Shown here one piece after another: positions 9,531 through 17,599 of a DNA stretch of 64,000 nt (the first letter of the stretch is position 1; each line of letters starts with the position of its first letter). The notes under the pieces are model-generated. The model was not told the DNA's origin, searched no databases, and worked only from the letters and a program-made list of their open reading frames with translations. This stretch comes from Lentilactobacillus farraginis DSM 18382 = JCM 14108. GTDB taxonomy: Bacteria > Bacillota > Bacilli > Lactobacillales > Lactobacillaceae. Made by a program: the position numbers and the translations under genes. The DNA lies in the NCBI RefSeq assembly GCF_000583655.1, contig NZ_BAKI01000007.1, positions 30,893-94,892 on the forward strand. Reading direction: 5' to 3'.

Positions 9531-10352
9531 TTACGTGGCTTGCTTTCGAAATGACACCAGTGATGTGCCATAGTGCTTTTTGAATACTTTTGTCAACGAT
9601 TCCGGCCGTTGATAACCACATTTTTCAGCAATCTCTTCAACCGACAAGGCAGAAGACTCTAAGTAATGCCGAGCCATAGTCAGCCGAAAATTTTGAATAT
9701 ACTTTGCCGGCGACATCCCAGTGACTTCCTTAAACTTGGCAGTAAAATAACTTCGATCCAATCCAACCAAGTCAGCCAGCGCTTCAACCGTTAACGTTTC
9801 GGCAATGTGTGCCTGAATATAAGCAACTGCCTTATTAACGTAAGGATTCAAAATCAGCGTTGGCAGCGTTTCTTTATTTGAAGCTGCTACACAGCTAAAG
9901 AATTGGTACAAATTACCGATTCTTGCCATATTATCAACGACGTTATCTTTAGCATGGTCAATAATATTTTCAGTATACTGATAAAGCAACCGACTGAATT
10001 TTGCGGCCTCAAAGACCGGCTCTTCCTGAGTTAATCCCGCTGAAGAAATCACCTGTGGCGCATTTTGGCCGCCAAAGCCCAACCAAAGATATTTCCAGGG
10101 GTCCTTTTCGTCCGCAATATAAAAGGTTTGCACATTCGGCGTAATTAAAAATCCCTGACCGGCGTGCAGTGAATATGTCACACCATCCACTAAGAAAGTG
10201 CCCTTACCCTTGAGAATGTAATGCACCACAAAGTAACTTCGAACAGCAGGACCGTATTGATGTTTGGGAAATGTCTGGGAAATTCCCGCACAGGAAAGCG
10301 ACAATGGTTGGTCTGAATATAATTTTAAAGAAATTGCGTGCGCGTTTTCCAT
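9531..10352 (-). CDS. AraC-family regulator of the alpha-galactoside operon (MsmR/RafR-like)
   Basis: 273 residues from the ATG at 10352 (AGGGG nine bases upstream). An N-terminal cupin sugar-sensing region (YFVVHYILKGKGTFLVDG, GQGFLITPN) is followed by a double helix-turn-helix AraC domain from about residue 175: VEALADLVGLDRSYFTAKFK, MSPAKYIQNFRL and VEEIAEKCGYQRPESLTKVF. Regulators of this type activate raffinose/melibiose genes in lactic acid bacteria. It is the last gene of a three-gene unit, 43 bp after the alpha-galactosidase, which suggests that it controls that operon. Confidence 0.85.
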   Translation of the reverse strand: MENAHAISLKLYSDQPLSLSCAGISQTFPKHQYGPAVRSYFVVHYILKGKGTFLVDGVTYSLHAGQGFLITPNVQTFYIADEKDPWKYLWLGFGGQNAPQVISSAGLTQEEPVFEAAKFSRLLYQYTENIIDHAKDNVVDNMARIGNLYQFFSCVAASNKETLPTLILNPYVNKAVAYIQAHIAETLTVEALADLVGLDRSYFTAKFKEVTGMSPAKYIQNFRLTMARHYLESSALSVEEIAEKCGYQRPESLTKVFKKHYGTSLVSFRKQAT

Positions 10353-10395
10353 GTCCGTTTTCCCCTTTATAATTTCTGAAATACCTTGTTGACTG

Positions 10396-12630
10396 TTAGT
10401 CACTGACGGCTTTGAAATGATACATATGTGAACTAAAGTCAAATTTATCAATTGTTTCGTAAAAACCGGTATTCATTAGTTCATCACCACCAATAACTTT
10501 TCCGGTAGCAATGTTTTGATAATCCCAATTACCGTTTAATCCTGCTAATTTTAACACATTAAAGGCGGGTTGCGCTGATGATAAGACTTGAAACGAAAAG
10601 ACAACCGCCTCACTTTTATCTGCCGTCACAAACAGCCATGCGCACCGATTCCCCTGACTTGGATTGATCAGCCGAATGAAATCGCCAAATTGAATAATTG
10701 GTCGAATTGCCTTGTAGGTAGCGACCTGTTTGGCAATTGCTGCTTTTTCAGCAGCCGACATTTTAGTTAGATCAAGCTCATAACCGAAGACCCCACTCAT
10801 AGCAACATCAGCTCGGGTTTGAAGCGGTGTTGCCCGGCCGGTTTGCTGGTTGGGTGATTCAGAAACATGGGCAGTCATTGACGAAATCGGGTAAGCCAAA
10901 GAAGTCCCATATTGAATTGTTAACCGGGCAATTGCATCCGTATTATCACTTGTCCAGGATTGTGGCATATAGTACATCATACCGGCATCAATTCTGCCAC
11001 CGCCACCAGAACAGCCTTCCCAGAGAATGTCCGGAAATTCACTGGTTAATCGTTCCAATAACTCATAAAGCCCCAAAACATATCGATGGAGGGTTTCGCC
11101 CTGTTGCTGTGGCGGCAAAACCGATGAGTATACATCAGTAATATGGCGGTTCATGTCCCATTTTACATAGTCGATATCCGCATCCTTTAAAACCTGTTTC
11201 ATCTGATTAAAGAGATTGTCGCGAACCGCCTGGCGCCCCATATCCAACACATATTGATCACGAGAAGGGGTTGGTTCTCTATCAGGTACCCTTAGCATAT
11301 AGTCCGGATGCTGGCGATATAAGTCAGAATCATAAGAAATCATTTCCGGTTCAAACCAAATTCCCATTTTCATCCCCTGTTGATGAACATAATCAGAAAA
11401 TTTTTTCAGGCCATGAGGAAACTTCTTCTTAAAGACCCGCCAGTCTCCCAAAGATGAATCATCGTTGTCACGATGGCCAAACCAGCCATCATCTAAGACA
11501 AACATTTCAATGCCAACGTTTTTAGCCTCATCTACAATCTTTTTTAATTTTAATTCATTGAAATCAAAGAAAGTAGCTTCCCAATTATTAATCACAATCG
11601 GCCGCTGACGGAATTGGTTTTTACCGCGGCTAACCCGTTCCCTTAATAAATGATGATAAGTCTGACTCAAATCATTTAAGCCGTGGTCAGAGTACGCTAA
11701 CAAAACTTCAGGCGTTTGGAAACTTTCATCTGGCCCCAACTGCCAGTCAAATTGATCGTCATTGATCCCTACCGTCAGCCGGGTTTGCTTAAATTGATCT
11801 CTTTCAACTGATTCCTTGTGATTTCCGGAATAAACAAAATTAAAGCCGTACACCTCACCATGAAATTCATCCGTCTTGGGCTCACACAAAGCAATAAACG
11901 AGTTCATCTGATGGCTGGTAGTTCCTCGAGAGCTTGAAAACACCTTTGAACCAAAGCCAACCTTTTCACGTTGTTCATGGCGTTCATTGACATGAGCGCC
12001 GGGTAGTGAAATAACATCCAACGTTCGATTATGAAAATCAATTTGCAAAGACGCTGCTTTTTCTAAATGAACCGTTGTCTGGCCAGCATTTTTTATTTTT
12101 ACGGAGCGGGCAATCACTTTTCGATCCCGATAAATCGTATAGGTTAACGCCACTTCCAAGGATGTCAGTTGATCAACAAGCGTTATGATCAACGTCTGGG
12201 CTTCTTCATCGTCCTTAACATAAGCTGCCGGCAGGCCCTTAAGGCGTGGCTTTCCGGCAATGATTTGATAAGATTGGTACGTCAGGAAAACCGATCGGGA
12301 TCCGTCCGCCTGTCGAACAATTAAGGCCGGCGTTCGAAAGTCACCATCCCCCTGCCCACTGTATTCTCGCAATAACGAATCCAGGGAGTAAGTCCGATCA
12401 GTTGTCCCGGGGAGGTTCCCGGAAAACCCGCGGTCAAGTCTGGGACTTTGCCGCTGACCATGATAATGTCTAACCGCCCGACCAAAGTAAAGGTGGCTCA
12501 TAATCCCACCCTCATCAATGGCCAACAGATAAGAAATATACTGATTGTGTAAGTGAAAGACCCGGTTTTCCTGATCAAAGGTTATTAAAGGATCACTTAC
12601 CTTGCGTGAGTGATTATTAGCTTTTGTCAT
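10396..12630 (-). CDS. melA: Alpha-galactosidase, GH36
   Basis: 744 residues from the ATG at 12630 with GGAGG upstream. GH36 marks: FVLDDGWFG near residue 380, catalytic nucleophile Asp about 492 in VKWDMNR, EGCSGGGGRIDAG near 540 and acid/base Asp about 562 in SDNTDA. The 70-residue spacing between the two aspartates is usual for the group. The enzyme releases terminal alpha-1,6-galactose from melibiose, raffinose and stachyose and should act in the cytoplasm, as there is no signal peptide. It is preceded at 20 bp by the permease and followed by the AraC regulator, forming an uptake-hydrolysis-control unit. Length is typical for lactobacilli. Confidence 0.95.
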   Translation of the reverse strand: MTKANNHSRKVSDPLITFDQENRVFHLHNQYISYLLAIDEGGIMSHLYFGRAVRHYHGQRQSPRLDRGFSGNLPGTTDRTYSLDSLLREYSGQGDGDFRTPALIVRQADGSRSVFLTYQSYQIIAGKPRLKGLPAAYVKDDEEAQTLIITLVDQLTSLEVALTYTIYRDRKVIARSVKIKNAGQTTVHLEKAASLQIDFHNRTLDVISLPGAHVNERHEQREKVGFGSKVFSSSRGTTSHQMNSFIALCEPKTDEFHGEVYGFNFVYSGNHKESVERDQFKQTRLTVGINDDQFDWQLGPDESFQTPEVLLAYSDHGLNDLSQTYHHLLRERVSRGKNQFRQRPIVINNWEATFFDFNELKLKKIVDEAKNVGIEMFVLDDGWFGHRDNDDSSLGDWRVFKKKFPHGLKKFSDYVHQQGMKMGIWFEPEMISYDSDLYRQHPDYMLRVPDREPTPSRDQYVLDMGRQAVRDNLFNQMKQVLKDADIDYVKWDMNRHITDVYSSVLPPQQQGETLHRYVLGLYELLERLTSEFPDILWEGCSGGGGRIDAGMMYYMPQSWTSDNTDAIARLTIQYGTSLAYPISSMTAHVSESPNQQTGRATPLQTRADVAMSGVFGYELDLTKMSAAEKAAIAKQVATYKAIRPIIQFGDFIRLINPSQGNRCAWLFVTADKSEAVVFSFQVLSSAQPAFNVLKLAGLNGNWDYQNIATGKVIGGDELMNTGFYETIDKFDFSSHMYHFKAVSD

Positions 12631-12650
12631 TGTCAATTCCTCCATTTTAA

Positions 12651-14621
12651 CTACTTCTCATCATTAGTTGGTTTCGCATCCTGATTGCCGGCAGTGATTT
12701 GCATGACTGCCTGGTTATTCGCGGTTACGGTTTTGCCAATCGGTTCAATCAGTTTAAAATCTTTAAACTGATCTGAGTTTGTCACCGTTACGATTACCGT
12801 ATCGTCCAGTCCGGCTTTTTGAATTGCCGGTTGCCAAAATTCAATTAATTCAGTGCCTTTTTTAACCCGCTGGCCTTTTTCCAGAACTGAAGTAAAACCG
12901 GTTCCCCGCATCGCCACCGTGCCAATTCCAATATGAATTAACAGGGCCACACCGTTATCACCAACTAAGCCAACAGCATGCCGGGTTGAAAAAACTTGGG
13001 CGACGGTCGCATCAAAGGGTGCCAATATTCGACCATCACTGGGCTTAACAGCGAACCCGTTTCCTGCCTGACCAGATGCAAATGTCTGATCGGAAACATC
13101 CTTTAAGGAAATCAAACTCCCAGCAACCGGCGAGGTAATCTGAATCGAAGTCGCATCCGCTTTAACTGCTTCGTCAACTAAGACTTCTTTTCCCCACGTT
13201 TTCTCCAATTCATTGACAATTTCCGCATGCCGCTTTTCAGTTAATGTCGATTTTTTCCAAAAGATTGTCAATGCAATCAGTAAAAACACTGCCGGAACAG
13301 CAAACATCATTAATTTAAAAACAAAAACCCCATGGCCAGTAATCGAAGCGGCAGTGGCGCCGGTTGTCATTCCCGCTAATACGGCGATTTGCCCAACAAC
13401 CCCGTTTGAAACGGCCCCACCTAATTTATCAAGCAATGGCCGCACCGATAATGTCAGCGATTCATCCCGATGGCCAAGCTTCCATTGGCCGTATTCTACA
13501 GAATCCGAAATAATCATTAGAACAACCAGAAAAATCACAGCTTGCGGGACCTGGAACAATTCAGCGGCTATTAAGACCAACAAGAAGGATTTTCCAGCAA
13601 AGGTGAACAGCAGAATACCGCTAAGCATTAATGCAATACATACTGCAAAGACATTCCGTCGGTTGAACTTATCAACCAACTTTGGAAAAATGGATACCGA
13701 AATCAAGCTAACAACGATATTTAACATTTGAAAAATCGAAAATTTGGTTGATGCCCCCATAATAAACGTAAAGTAATAAAGCACCAATGAATTTAAAATG
13801 TTGATTCCAATCGCATAAATACCATAGGTTAGTGCAATCCACATCAACTGATCATTTTTTGTCAATGCGCCGATAATCTGCTTAAAGCCAACCGTATTTT
13901 CTTTGTTTTTTCGAATATCAGACTGCACTTCATGCGTTCCAAAACCAACGGCCAGTGCTGTCACAATTCCAACAATTGCGACCATTAACGCAAAGCTGAA
14001 CCAACCGCGGGCATCACCGGTACCGCCTGCTTTATTTAATGAAAAGAATAAAACCAGCGGCATGACAATCACCCCAACCAGGCCACCGCCCAATGTTGAG
14101 CCAATACGTGCAGAAGAAGCAGTCCGTTCCCGTTCATGAGAACTTAACGACAAGGCGGGAATCATTGACCAAAAAGCAACGTCTTTAAAAGAATAAAAGA
14201 TATCCATTGTAATATATAAAATAGCAAAAATAGTTAAATATAAAATCGGATTTGTTCGGTTAATACCGCCTAAATTCGTAAATAGAACCAGTAGAATGAT
14301 TGAAGTAATCGTTCCCCCAACAACAACCCACGGTTTAAATTGCCCAAATCTGGTTTTGGTTCGATCAATCAAATTACCGATAAATGGGTCAATAAACAAT
14401 TCAACAATTCTTAATACCGTAATAATCATCGTAATATAGACAATCATTTGATTGTTTTGAGCCTTGTTGCCGGTATTAAATAAATGGGTCGTGATAAACA
14501 TAATAAAATATGTTGATAGCGCCCCGTAAAACATATCATTTCCAAATGCACCAAATGCATATGAAATTCTCGAAACTGCTGTTTTACCCGAAGCAGGCTT
14601 TACTGCAACACTTTTTTCCAT
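12651..14621 (-). CDS. Galactoside:cation symporter with fused EIIA domain (LacS/RafP family)
   Basis: 656 residues from the ATG at 14621 (GGAGG eight bases before). Residues 1-470 form a twelve-segment GPH symporter (SYAFGAFGNDMFYGALSTYF at the start, then FIDPFIGNLIDRTKTRFGQF). After a linker, about 500-640 is a glucose-type PTS EIIA domain with DGRILAPFDATVAQVF, RHAVGLV and LLIHIGIGTVAMRGTGF; His 563 is the expected phosphorylation site, through which HPr tunes LacS-type transport. With the alpha-galactosidase next to it, melibiose or raffinose is the likely substrate, though lactose carriers share this build. It is first in the operon, and a perfect cre box lies about 95 bp upstream. Confidence 0.9.
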   Translation of the reverse strand: MEKSVAVKPASGKTAVSRISYAFGAFGNDMFYGALSTYFIMFITTHLFNTGNKAQNNQMIVYITMIITVLRIVELFIDPFIGNLIDRTKTRFGQFKPWVVVGGTITSIILLVLFTNLGGINRTNPILYLTIFAILYITMDIFYSFKDVAFWSMIPALSLSSHERERTASSARIGSTLGGGLVGVIVMPLVLFFSLNKAGGTGDARGWFSFALMVAIVGIVTALAVGFGTHEVQSDIRKNKENTVGFKQIIGALTKNDQLMWIALTYGIYAIGINILNSLVLYYFTFIMGASTKFSIFQMLNIVVSLISVSIFPKLVDKFNRRNVFAVCIALMLSGILLFTFAGKSFLLVLIAAELFQVPQAVIFLVVLMIISDSVEYGQWKLGHRDESLTLSVRPLLDKLGGAVSNGVVGQIAVLAGMTTGATAASITGHGVFVFKLMMFAVPAVFLLIALTIFWKKSTLTEKRHAEIVNELEKTWGKEVLVDEAVKADATSIQITSPVAGSLISLKDVSDQTFASGQAGNGFAVKPSDGRILAPFDATVAQVFSTRHAVGLVGDNGVALLIHIGIGTVAMRGTGFTSVLEKGQRVKKGTELIEFWQPAIQKAGLDDTVIVTVTNSDQFKDFKLIEPIGKTVTANNQAVMQITAGNQDAKPTNDEK

Positions 14622-14715
14622 ATTGGTTTCCTCCAGCATCATTCCCGGCTGCCAACCGGTTCTTTTTCCATTTCCACTAATCCTACGTGGTATGCTTCTA
14701 ATCTTAGCCAAATAA

Positions 14716-14729
14716 AGAAAGCGCTACCA
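14716..14729 (-). promoter_or_regulatory. cre box of the alpha-galactoside operon
   Basis: AGAAAGCGCTACCA fits the CcpA consensus WGNAANCGNWNNCW at every position. It lies 95 bp before the permease start; a possible minus-strand -10 (TAAGAT at 14701-14706) is just downstream, so the cre would cover the -35 region, the usual place for repression by glucose. Confidence 0.75.
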
Positions 14730-14897
14730 GCTCTATTTGTGATGTAAAACTGTCCATTTGTGGGATTATAGACAACACTACCAATTTAAAAATTGAATTC
14801 GCCAATGTTTTGGTCAACCTTTCTTGAACCGCCTCTCTGATAGTGTTATGATTCGACTAACTTATAATGGATTTTATGCAAGGAGCATTTAATAAAA

Positions 14898-15737
14898 ATG
14901 ACTAAAAAACATTTGCTTGCCGGGTTACTGGCATCCCTGACAATCGCCGCCGCACTGCCAATTACTTTTGGCGCCGCCTTTCAATCACCGGCATACGCCA
15001 AAACAGCCACGAAAGCTACGGTGATTTCACAAATTAAAAAGACCCCTGATCTAAATCCAACCAGTAGCGTTCGTGCTTTTTCAAAAACAACTTACCAGCA
15101 GTACAAAGCAACTTTTAACAAGGACTACAACGTCGACAAAATGAGTCCATCATCTGTTTTTAATCATCATCAGGCGCTGGTATACACAGCTTCGCCAACA
15201 CTTCGAAAATACCTGGCCGTTTCGATGAAAACTTGGAACCATGCATTGGGCAGAACCGTCTTTAAAACCGGAACCAGCAATAACTACACGATTCGAGTCG
15301 GCTTTGGAACTGGTGGTAAAGACCATAGTTTATGGGACGGCCTCTACAAGACCAACAAACTGTGGGTCAATAAGTCCCATTTCAATAGTGACAGTTACAT
15401 TTTGACCGTTTTACAAGCGGTTAGTGGTAAAAAAGTAACCAAGCCTAAAACAGCCGCTGATAAAGCTGCCTATGTCAAATATTACCGTGGTTTCTGGGAG
15501 GCCACGATTACCCACGAATTGGGTCACAGCTTAGGTTTGGATCACACACCGTATTTGGATGATATTATGTACGCGCAATCAGGCGATAGTTCTAGTAGCA
15601 TTAAGTACACTTGGACAACTTCCAAGAAAGGTAACGGTTCATTTGCCGGTTTCACCAATAAATTATCCAGTCGGGATATCAACCGGGCAAAAATTAACCA
15701 AACTATTGGGATACTGGTGAAATTAAAGTTTAACTAA
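14898..15737 (+). CDS. Secreted matrixin-family zinc metalloprotease
   Basis: 279 residues with a Sec signal peptide (lysines, hydrophobic core, probable cleavage after AYA near residue 34). The zinc site is THELGHSLGLDHT: His206, Glu207, His210 and His216 give HExxHxxGxxH, with a Met-turn DDIMY at 224, which together define the metzincin/matrixin fold. It should be exported and cleave protein outside the cell or in the wall. A strong AAGGAG precedes the ATG. It is divergent from the galactoside operon with 276 bp between starts, and a terminator follows at once. The natural substrate is unknown; no immunity or partner gene is seen. Confidence 0.85.
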   Translation: MTKKHLLAGLLASLTIAAALPITFGAAFQSPAYAKTATKATVISQIKKTPDLNPTSSVRAFSKTTYQQYKATFNKDYNVDKMSPSSVFNHHQALVYTASPTLRKYLAVSMKTWNHALGRTVFKTGTSNNYTIRVGFGTGGKDHSLWDGLYKTNKLWVNKSHFNSDSYILTVLQAVSGKKVTKPKTAADKAAYVKYYRGFWEATITHELGHSLGLDHTPYLDDIMYAQSGDSSSSIKYTWTTSKKGNGSFAGFTNKLSSRDINRAKINQTIGILVKLKFN

Positions 15738-15740
15738 GTC

Positions 15741-15773
15741 AAAAAACGCGACCATAACCTGGACGCGTTTTTT
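15741..15773 (+). terminator. Terminator of the matrixin gene
   Basis: AAAAAACGCG pairs with CGCGTTTTTT around a 13-base loop, starting three bases after the stop codon. Confidence 0.85.
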
Positions 15774-15859
15774 GTAACCGTAATATTAAGATGTGGTTTT
15801 TACAAAATTTCCCCAATCAATAGATTCAACCAAATTAAAATCTGATTGTTTTTAGCACC

Positions 15860-16084
15860 TCATTTATATTTTTCAAAAAGCATTGTCAACCAGATACTCA
15901 AGATATAGCCTGTCGCCACAACCATTATCAAGAAAGTTTTATCAAATGCGTGAAATGACGTCGTAATATAAAGAAGCCAAAATAGTGCCAAAATAGTTGG
16001 TGTTGATTTAATAATAAAGTCTTTCAATTCATTCAGCTTCCCTTGCACGGCATTATTCGCCGGCATCCCTGCTAATAATGCCAT
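15860..16084 (-). CDS. Small two-segment membrane protein
   Basis: 74 residues with two membrane spans (TILALFWLLYITTSFHAF and TFLIMVVATGYILSIWLTMLF) and a short charged end FEKYK. It begins 15 bp after the CPBP protease gene and is probably co-transcribed. No strong ribosome site precedes the ATG at 16084; an ATG seven codons in follows AGCAGGG directly. I do not recognise a family. Confidence 0.5.
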   Translation of the reverse strand: MALLAGMPANNAVQGKLNELKDFIIKSTPTILALFWLLYITTSFHAFDKTFLIMVVATGYILSIWLTMLFEKYK

Positions 16085-16099
16085 TTACTGTGCTGATTT

Positions 16100-16915
16100 T
16101 CAAAGAAATGTCAACCCGGAATGCCGCCATATATTTCGATCAAAACCAATCACGTATGCCAATCCGATCAGCAGAAGCGGTGTCCAAACAATCAAGAACG
16201 CTGGCCACGGGCTACTGCCGGCCACTACATGTGAGAAAATCGCCTGCTGCCAGTCAATGAAGAAATGAATTACAATCACCCAAATTAACGAATTGGTTGT
16301 CAGTCGGACCGCGACAAACAAGATGCCCAAAACAAAGGCATAAATTGCCTGCTGGATAGTCGCTTTAACACCTTGGCCGGCCAGAATGTTGAATAAGTGA
16401 AGCAAACCGAAGCAGGCTCCGGAAGTCACGGCTGCCCAAGTATAACGATGCCGACTCAGCCGAAAAGCATCCGCAAAGGCCGACAGCAGCAAGCCCCGAC
16501 AGGTAAATTCTTCGAAGATACCTGCTGATAACGCGACCAAGGTGTCGGCAATGAAAAATTTTGAATGAACCATTGCGACCAGTCGGTATGGAAAATTACT
16601 TAGGACCAGTAACAACACCAACAGCACCCCAATAATGGTAATCATTGTTTTCAAAAAAACGTTCAATGGCGTCGGGCGCTTTAAAAGCTTTGTACCGCCA
16701 AGACCATAATAAACAATTCCGGCCGCAATCAATGCATATGTAAATCGAATGACCGCTCGGATATAAATAACAGTCGTCCCATGACCGGGAAACAAAAGCC
16801 CCTTAGAAACAAAATCTACGCCGAATAATAATGCGAATAAGCCGACAGCGACAAGTAATAATTGTTGCCAGGACCAACGTGTCTGTATCAAGTTATCCCT
16901 ACTTTCTTTATCCAT
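16100..16915 (-). CDS. CPBP-family intramembrane metalloprotease (Abi/CAAX type)
   Basis: 271 residues with about eight membrane spans and all three CPBP motifs: EEFTCRG (Glu135, Glu136, Arg140), FGLLH (His173) and HFFID (His217, Asp221). The conserved Glu and His residues form the active site in the membrane. In lactic acid bacteria such proteins serve in bacteriocin self-immunity or protein maturation; neither is shown here, though a secreted protease lies next door on the other strand. The start is uncertain: the ATG at 16915 has no clear ribosome site, and a TTG at 16891 follows GTAGGG. Confidence 0.8.
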   Translation of the reverse strand: MDKESRDNLIQTRWSWQQLLLVAVGLFALLFGVDFVSKGLLFPGHGTTVIYIRAVIRFTYALIAAGIVYYGLGGTKLLKRPTPLNVFLKTMITIIGVLLVLLLVLSNFPYRLVAMVHSKFFIADTLVALSAGIFEEFTCRGLLLSAFADAFRLSRHRYTWAAVTSGACFGLLHLFNILAGQGVKATIQQAIYAFVLGILFVAVRLTTNSLIWVIVIHFFIDWQQAIFSHVVAGSSPWPAFLIVWTPLLLIGLAYVIGFDRNIWRHSGLTFL

Positions 16916-16992
16916 ACTGACAGGGTATCATATTTTTGTGCCAGATAAAATTTAGATTTTCTATCGACAACGTGGTTTTACCAGGTCCGACT

Positions 16993-17001
16993 TGTTATAA
17001 T
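16993..17001 (+). promoter_or_regulatory. Extended -10 promoter of the 17041 gene
   Basis: TGTTATAAT gives TGn plus a perfect TATAAT at 16996-17001, about 40 bp before the start codon. The -35 region is weak, as is common with extended -10 promoters. Confidence 0.6.
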
Positions 17002-17040
17002 GCCAGTGTAGACATTTCGAATGGAGATGGATAATCCTTG

Positions 17041-17346
17041 ATGAATTCCAAATTAAAACAGCGCTTGATCAGCCCAAAGTTCATGACCAAATTTGCAGTC
17101 ATGTATTTAATCGGCAGCGCGCTCATGCTCGGTTGCGCACCATTAGCCTTGTTATACGGTTCTTTCGATGATAGTTTGATTTACGGATTCTTATTGACAT
17201 TGCTGCCGTTAAGCTGGTTTCATACGTTCTTTAATAAAAATTACGCCAACTCATATTTCTTAAAGCTTACCAACCGACTGCACGTCATTATTTTCGCGTT
17301 GGGGGTCCTTTATCTCGGCTTTATTCTACTGAATCGATTTCTGTGA
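17041..17346 (+). CDS. Small three-segment membrane protein
   Basis: 101 residues with three hydrophobic spans (about 17-40, 46-62 and 80-100) and a basic N-terminus (SKLKQRLISPKF). It has its own extended -10 promoter and a terminator, so it is a single-gene unit. GGAG lies 14 bases before the ATG, somewhat far; an in-frame TTG directly before the ATG is the alternative start. No family recognised. Confidence 0.6.
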   Translation: MNSKLKQRLISPKFMTKFAVMYLIGSALMLGCAPLALLYGSFDDSLIYGFLLTLLPLSWFHTFFNKNYANSYFLKLTNRLHVIIFALGVLYLGFILLNRFL

Positions 17347-17379
17347 CCAGGTTTCAAAAATACTTACGCACCATTGATA

Positions 17380-17428
17380 TAGTGGTCAACTTATCACCTT
17401 TAGTGCTGATAAGTTGGCTGCTATTTTT
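17380..17428 (+). terminator. Terminator after the small membrane protein
   Basis: TAGTGG-CAACTTATCA pairs with TGATAAGTTG-CTGCTA, followed by TTTTTGTT. Confidence 0.8.
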
Positions 17429-17470
17429 GTTAACCACTTTAAGCTGACCAAATCGAGGCTTAAAAAAGAA

Positions 17471-17498
17471 TTGCATTAAATTTTAATTAAAGTATAAT
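17471..17498 (+). promoter_or_regulatory. Promoter of the oppA-like gene
   Basis: TTGCAT (17471-17476) and TATAAT (17493-17498) are 16 bp apart, about 100 bp before the start. A near copy of its AT-rich core (ttaattaaa-g/a-tataatga) recurs with TATAAT at 17560-17565, closer to the gene. Confidence 0.6.
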
Positions 17499-17599
17499 GA
17501 GTTTAAATGTGATATGTTCTGACATTTAAGTATTACTTTTTGGAGTTTTTTAATTAAAATATAATGAATAGTCATGAACACAATTCGGGAGGGTATTTT

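Noticed and set aside
13213..13731. 172-codon plus-strand frame inside the galactoside carrier
   Set aside because: Antisense shadow of a membrane protein gene, no ribosome site.
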